Source: an uncultured Clostridia bacterium | Lineage (GTDB): Bacteria; Bacillota; Clostridia; Oscillospirales; Acutalibacteraceae | Assembly (NCBI GenBank): GCA_946405565.1 | Contig: CAMJHU010000071.1 | Location: forward strand, 1-7,991 | Length of the DNA: 7,991 nucleotides | Direction of reading: 5' to 3' | Shown here: piece after piece, positions 6,447 to 7,991 of the stretch | Position numbering within the stretch: position 1 is the first letter of the stretch | Layout: each line of letters opens with the position of its first letter | Translations under genes and position numbers: made by a program | The notes under the pieces: generated by a model | Told to the model about the DNA's origin: nothing | The model's database searches: none | What the model saw: only the letters and a program-made list of their open reading frames with translations

Positions 6447-6459
6447 TGACAATATGTCA
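6447..6459. promoter_or_regulatory. Perfect hyphenated palindrome after the dnaG stop codon
   Basis: TGACA-ATA-TGTCA is a perfect 5+3+5 inverted repeat, 2 bases past the dnaG stop. On the minus strand it includes TTGACA, but no good -10 lies 16-18 bases downstream. It may be an operator-like site or chance; no known regulator is recognised. Confidence 0.25.
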
Positions 6460-6461
6460 AA

Positions 6462-7991
6462 TCACAAATCAGTTCCGCTTTTTCGCCGACGCATTCGATG
6501 GATCTGCGCGAGCAATTCCTCCGACGAGAGTTTTGCCGCGTCGACCGGTCTGGTTCTTGTTCCCTCCTCCTTAATACAAGCAATCAGCACAGAAAAATCC
6601 TCTGTGCCTCTCACATTCTGACCGTTGACCACACGAACAATCTCCGCTGTTTCGCTGTCACTGAATTGCTGTTGTAAGTCTGTGATGGATATCTCCTGCC
6701 CCCCCTGTGAAAGTTCAATGAATTGCGCATAGACACGGCGGCTGAAATCCGTTACCATTTCCTCCGGTGCCAGTGATGCCGCTGCCTTGGAAATCAAATC
6801 CTGATGATGAAACAGCATTTCCAACAGGGCATCCTCTGCGGAAGCGGCACGCAGATGCGTGCTGCGCTGTGGATTCACCCGATCACCTATGCCCGCGCTC
6901 GCTTGCGCCATATCGCGGAATTCCTTTCGCTTTTCCTGATAACTCCTGCGGCGGGACACCGCGTCAATCTGACTCAGCAGCGCGCTTTTATCGGTCTTGA
7001 GCTTGTCCGCCAGACGAGAAGCATATACCTCGCGTTCCAGCACGCTCAGTTCCGCGAGAAACTCACATGCCTCCTGCAGAAAATGCAGCTTCCCGTCATC
7101 TGTTGAAAGATCATATTGTTCTTTGATGCGCGCAAGGGAATATTCGATATCGTTGGCACAATTGTCCACCAGCCGCCGGAAGCGCTCGGGACCGTGCTTG
7201 CGGATAAACTCATCCGGATCCTTCGCGCCGGTTATCCGCAGTACCCGCACATCCAGTCCTTCTGCCTTCATAATGGGAATGGAACGTGCGATAGATCGCT
7301 GCCCCGCCTCATCCCCGTCCTGAGACAGTACCACACGCGAGACATATTTTTTCATCAGATGTGCCTGCTGACGGGTGACCGCCGTGCCAAGCGCCGCCAC
7401 CGCATTGGGAAAACCCGCCTGGTGCAGCGCGATGACATCCATGTATCCTTCGCAGAGAATCAACTCGTCCGTCTTCTGACTCTTGGCAAAATTCATTGCA
7501 AACAAGTGGTTAGTCTTTTTATAAATCAGCGTATCTCCCGTGTTGACGTATTTACCTCCTTTGGCGTTTTTCGTAAAGATACGTCCTCCAAACGCAATCA
7601 CGCTGCCCTGCAAATCGATAATGGGAAACATGACGCGGTTGTGGAAGCGGTCAATGATTCTTCCCTGTTTAGAAATAAACCCCAAATCCGCCGCAATGAT
7701 TTCGTCCCGCTTATATCCCTTGTCATGCAGATGCAGAGCCAGCGTATCCCACCCGTCAGGCGACCAACCTAATCCGAAATGTCGGATGGTTGCATCCGTC
7801 AGACCACGGGAATGAAGATAGTCCAGCGCATCCTTTCCCGACGGCGCATACAGTGCCTGATGAAAAAAACGCGCCGCCTCGCGGTTCTGTTCTCGGATTC
7901 GCAGTCGCATTCGAGAAAGGTCGTCGCCGCGTCCATCCTCCTGCATAGTCAATCCCGCACGATTGGCAAGGAATCTTACAGCTTCCACATA
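6462..7991 (-). CDS. dnaG: DNA primase, 5' end cut by the window edge
   Basis: DnaG makes the RNA primers for replication. The last 509 residues are visible. The N-terminal CHC2 zinc-binding domain and start codon lie beyond base 7991; by comparison with the family roughly 80-90 residues are missing. The visible part starts in YVEAVRFLANRAGL, the segment joining the zinc domain to the polymerase domain. The RNA polymerase core then shows RFHNRVMFPI (about 115-124) and GGRIF. The TOPRIM fold follows, with catalytic Glu in LCEGYMDVIALHQAGF (179-194), the acidic pair in DGDEAGQ (225-231) and KDPDEF (257-262). The usual aromatic residue before DGD is Gln. A C-terminal helicase-interaction-type helical domain (about 385-509) ends in basic RMRRRKS. 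The stop is 98 bases before rpoD1 on the same strand, the classic dnaG-rpoD arrangement. Internal GTG at 7988 is not the start because the family continues upstream. Confidence 0.97.
   Translation of the reverse strand, partial: YVEAVRFLANRAGLTMQEDGRGDDLSRMRLRIREQNREAARFFHQALYAPSGKDALDYLHSRGLTDATIRHFGLGWSPDGWDTLALHLHDKGYKRDEIIAADLGFISKQGRIIDRFHNRVMFPIIDLQGSVIAFGGRIFTKNAKGGKYVNTGDTLIYKKTNHLFAMNFAKSQKTDELILCEGYMDVIALHQAGFPNAVAALGTAVTRQQAHLMKKYVSRVVLSQDGDEAGQRSIARSIPIMKAEGLDVRVLRITGAKDPDEFIRKHGPERFRRLVDNCANDIEYSLARIKEQYDLSTDDGKLHFLQEACEFLAELSVLEREVYASRLADKLKTDKSALLSQIDAVSRRRSYQEKRKEFRDMAQASAGIGDRVNPQRSTHLRAASAEDALLEMLFHHQDLISKAAASLAPEEMVTDFSRRVYAQFIELSQGGQEISITDLQQQFSDSETAEIVRVVNGQNVRGTEDFSVLIACIKEEGTRTRPVDAAKLSSEELLAQIHRMRRRKSGTDL

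Overview
The window looks like a chromosomal segment from a Bacillota (Firmicutes) species, probably a Clostridia/Oscillospirales-type anaerobe. This placement is an inference. It rests on the dnaG-rpoD gene order, the protein sequences, Gram-positive-style Shine-Dalgarno sites and a type 2 (long) PyrF. No rRNA, tRNA, CRISPR array, insertion sequence or phage gene was seen.

Almost everything reads on the minus strand, so the order of transcription runs from high to low coordinates. First comes the 3' part of dnaG (DNA primase, cut by the window edge). It is followed by two tandem primary-type sigma factor genes, here called rpoD1 and rpoD2, and a hairpin terminator at about 4057-4093. Together these form a macromolecular-synthesis-type operon: primase for replication priming plus sigma factors for promoter recognition. 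Next is a singly transcribed gene with a good sigma-A-type promoter of its own (3970-3998). It encodes a membrane-anchored, calcineurin-like metallophosphoesterase relative that has lost most of its metal-binding residues and carries a long charged C-terminal extension. A terminator (2601-2640) closes that unit. Then come pyrC (dihydroorotase) and pyrF (orotidine-5'-phosphate decarboxylase), two steps of de novo UMP synthesis, 36 bases apart. A long hairpin at 235-280 separates pyrF from the convergent end of a plus-strand gene at the left edge, of which only a coiled-coil C-terminal tail is visible.

The main points of interest are the sigma gene duplication (about 67% identical over 272 ungapped residues by hand count, with a Thr-to-Ser change at a -10 recognition position in the second copy), the apparent pseudo-phosphatase with its extension, and the unusual translation signals at pyrC and rpoD1. 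No clearly undescribed multi-gene system was found; most of the window is ordinary housekeeping sequence. All stretches without a gene are shorter than 200 bases.
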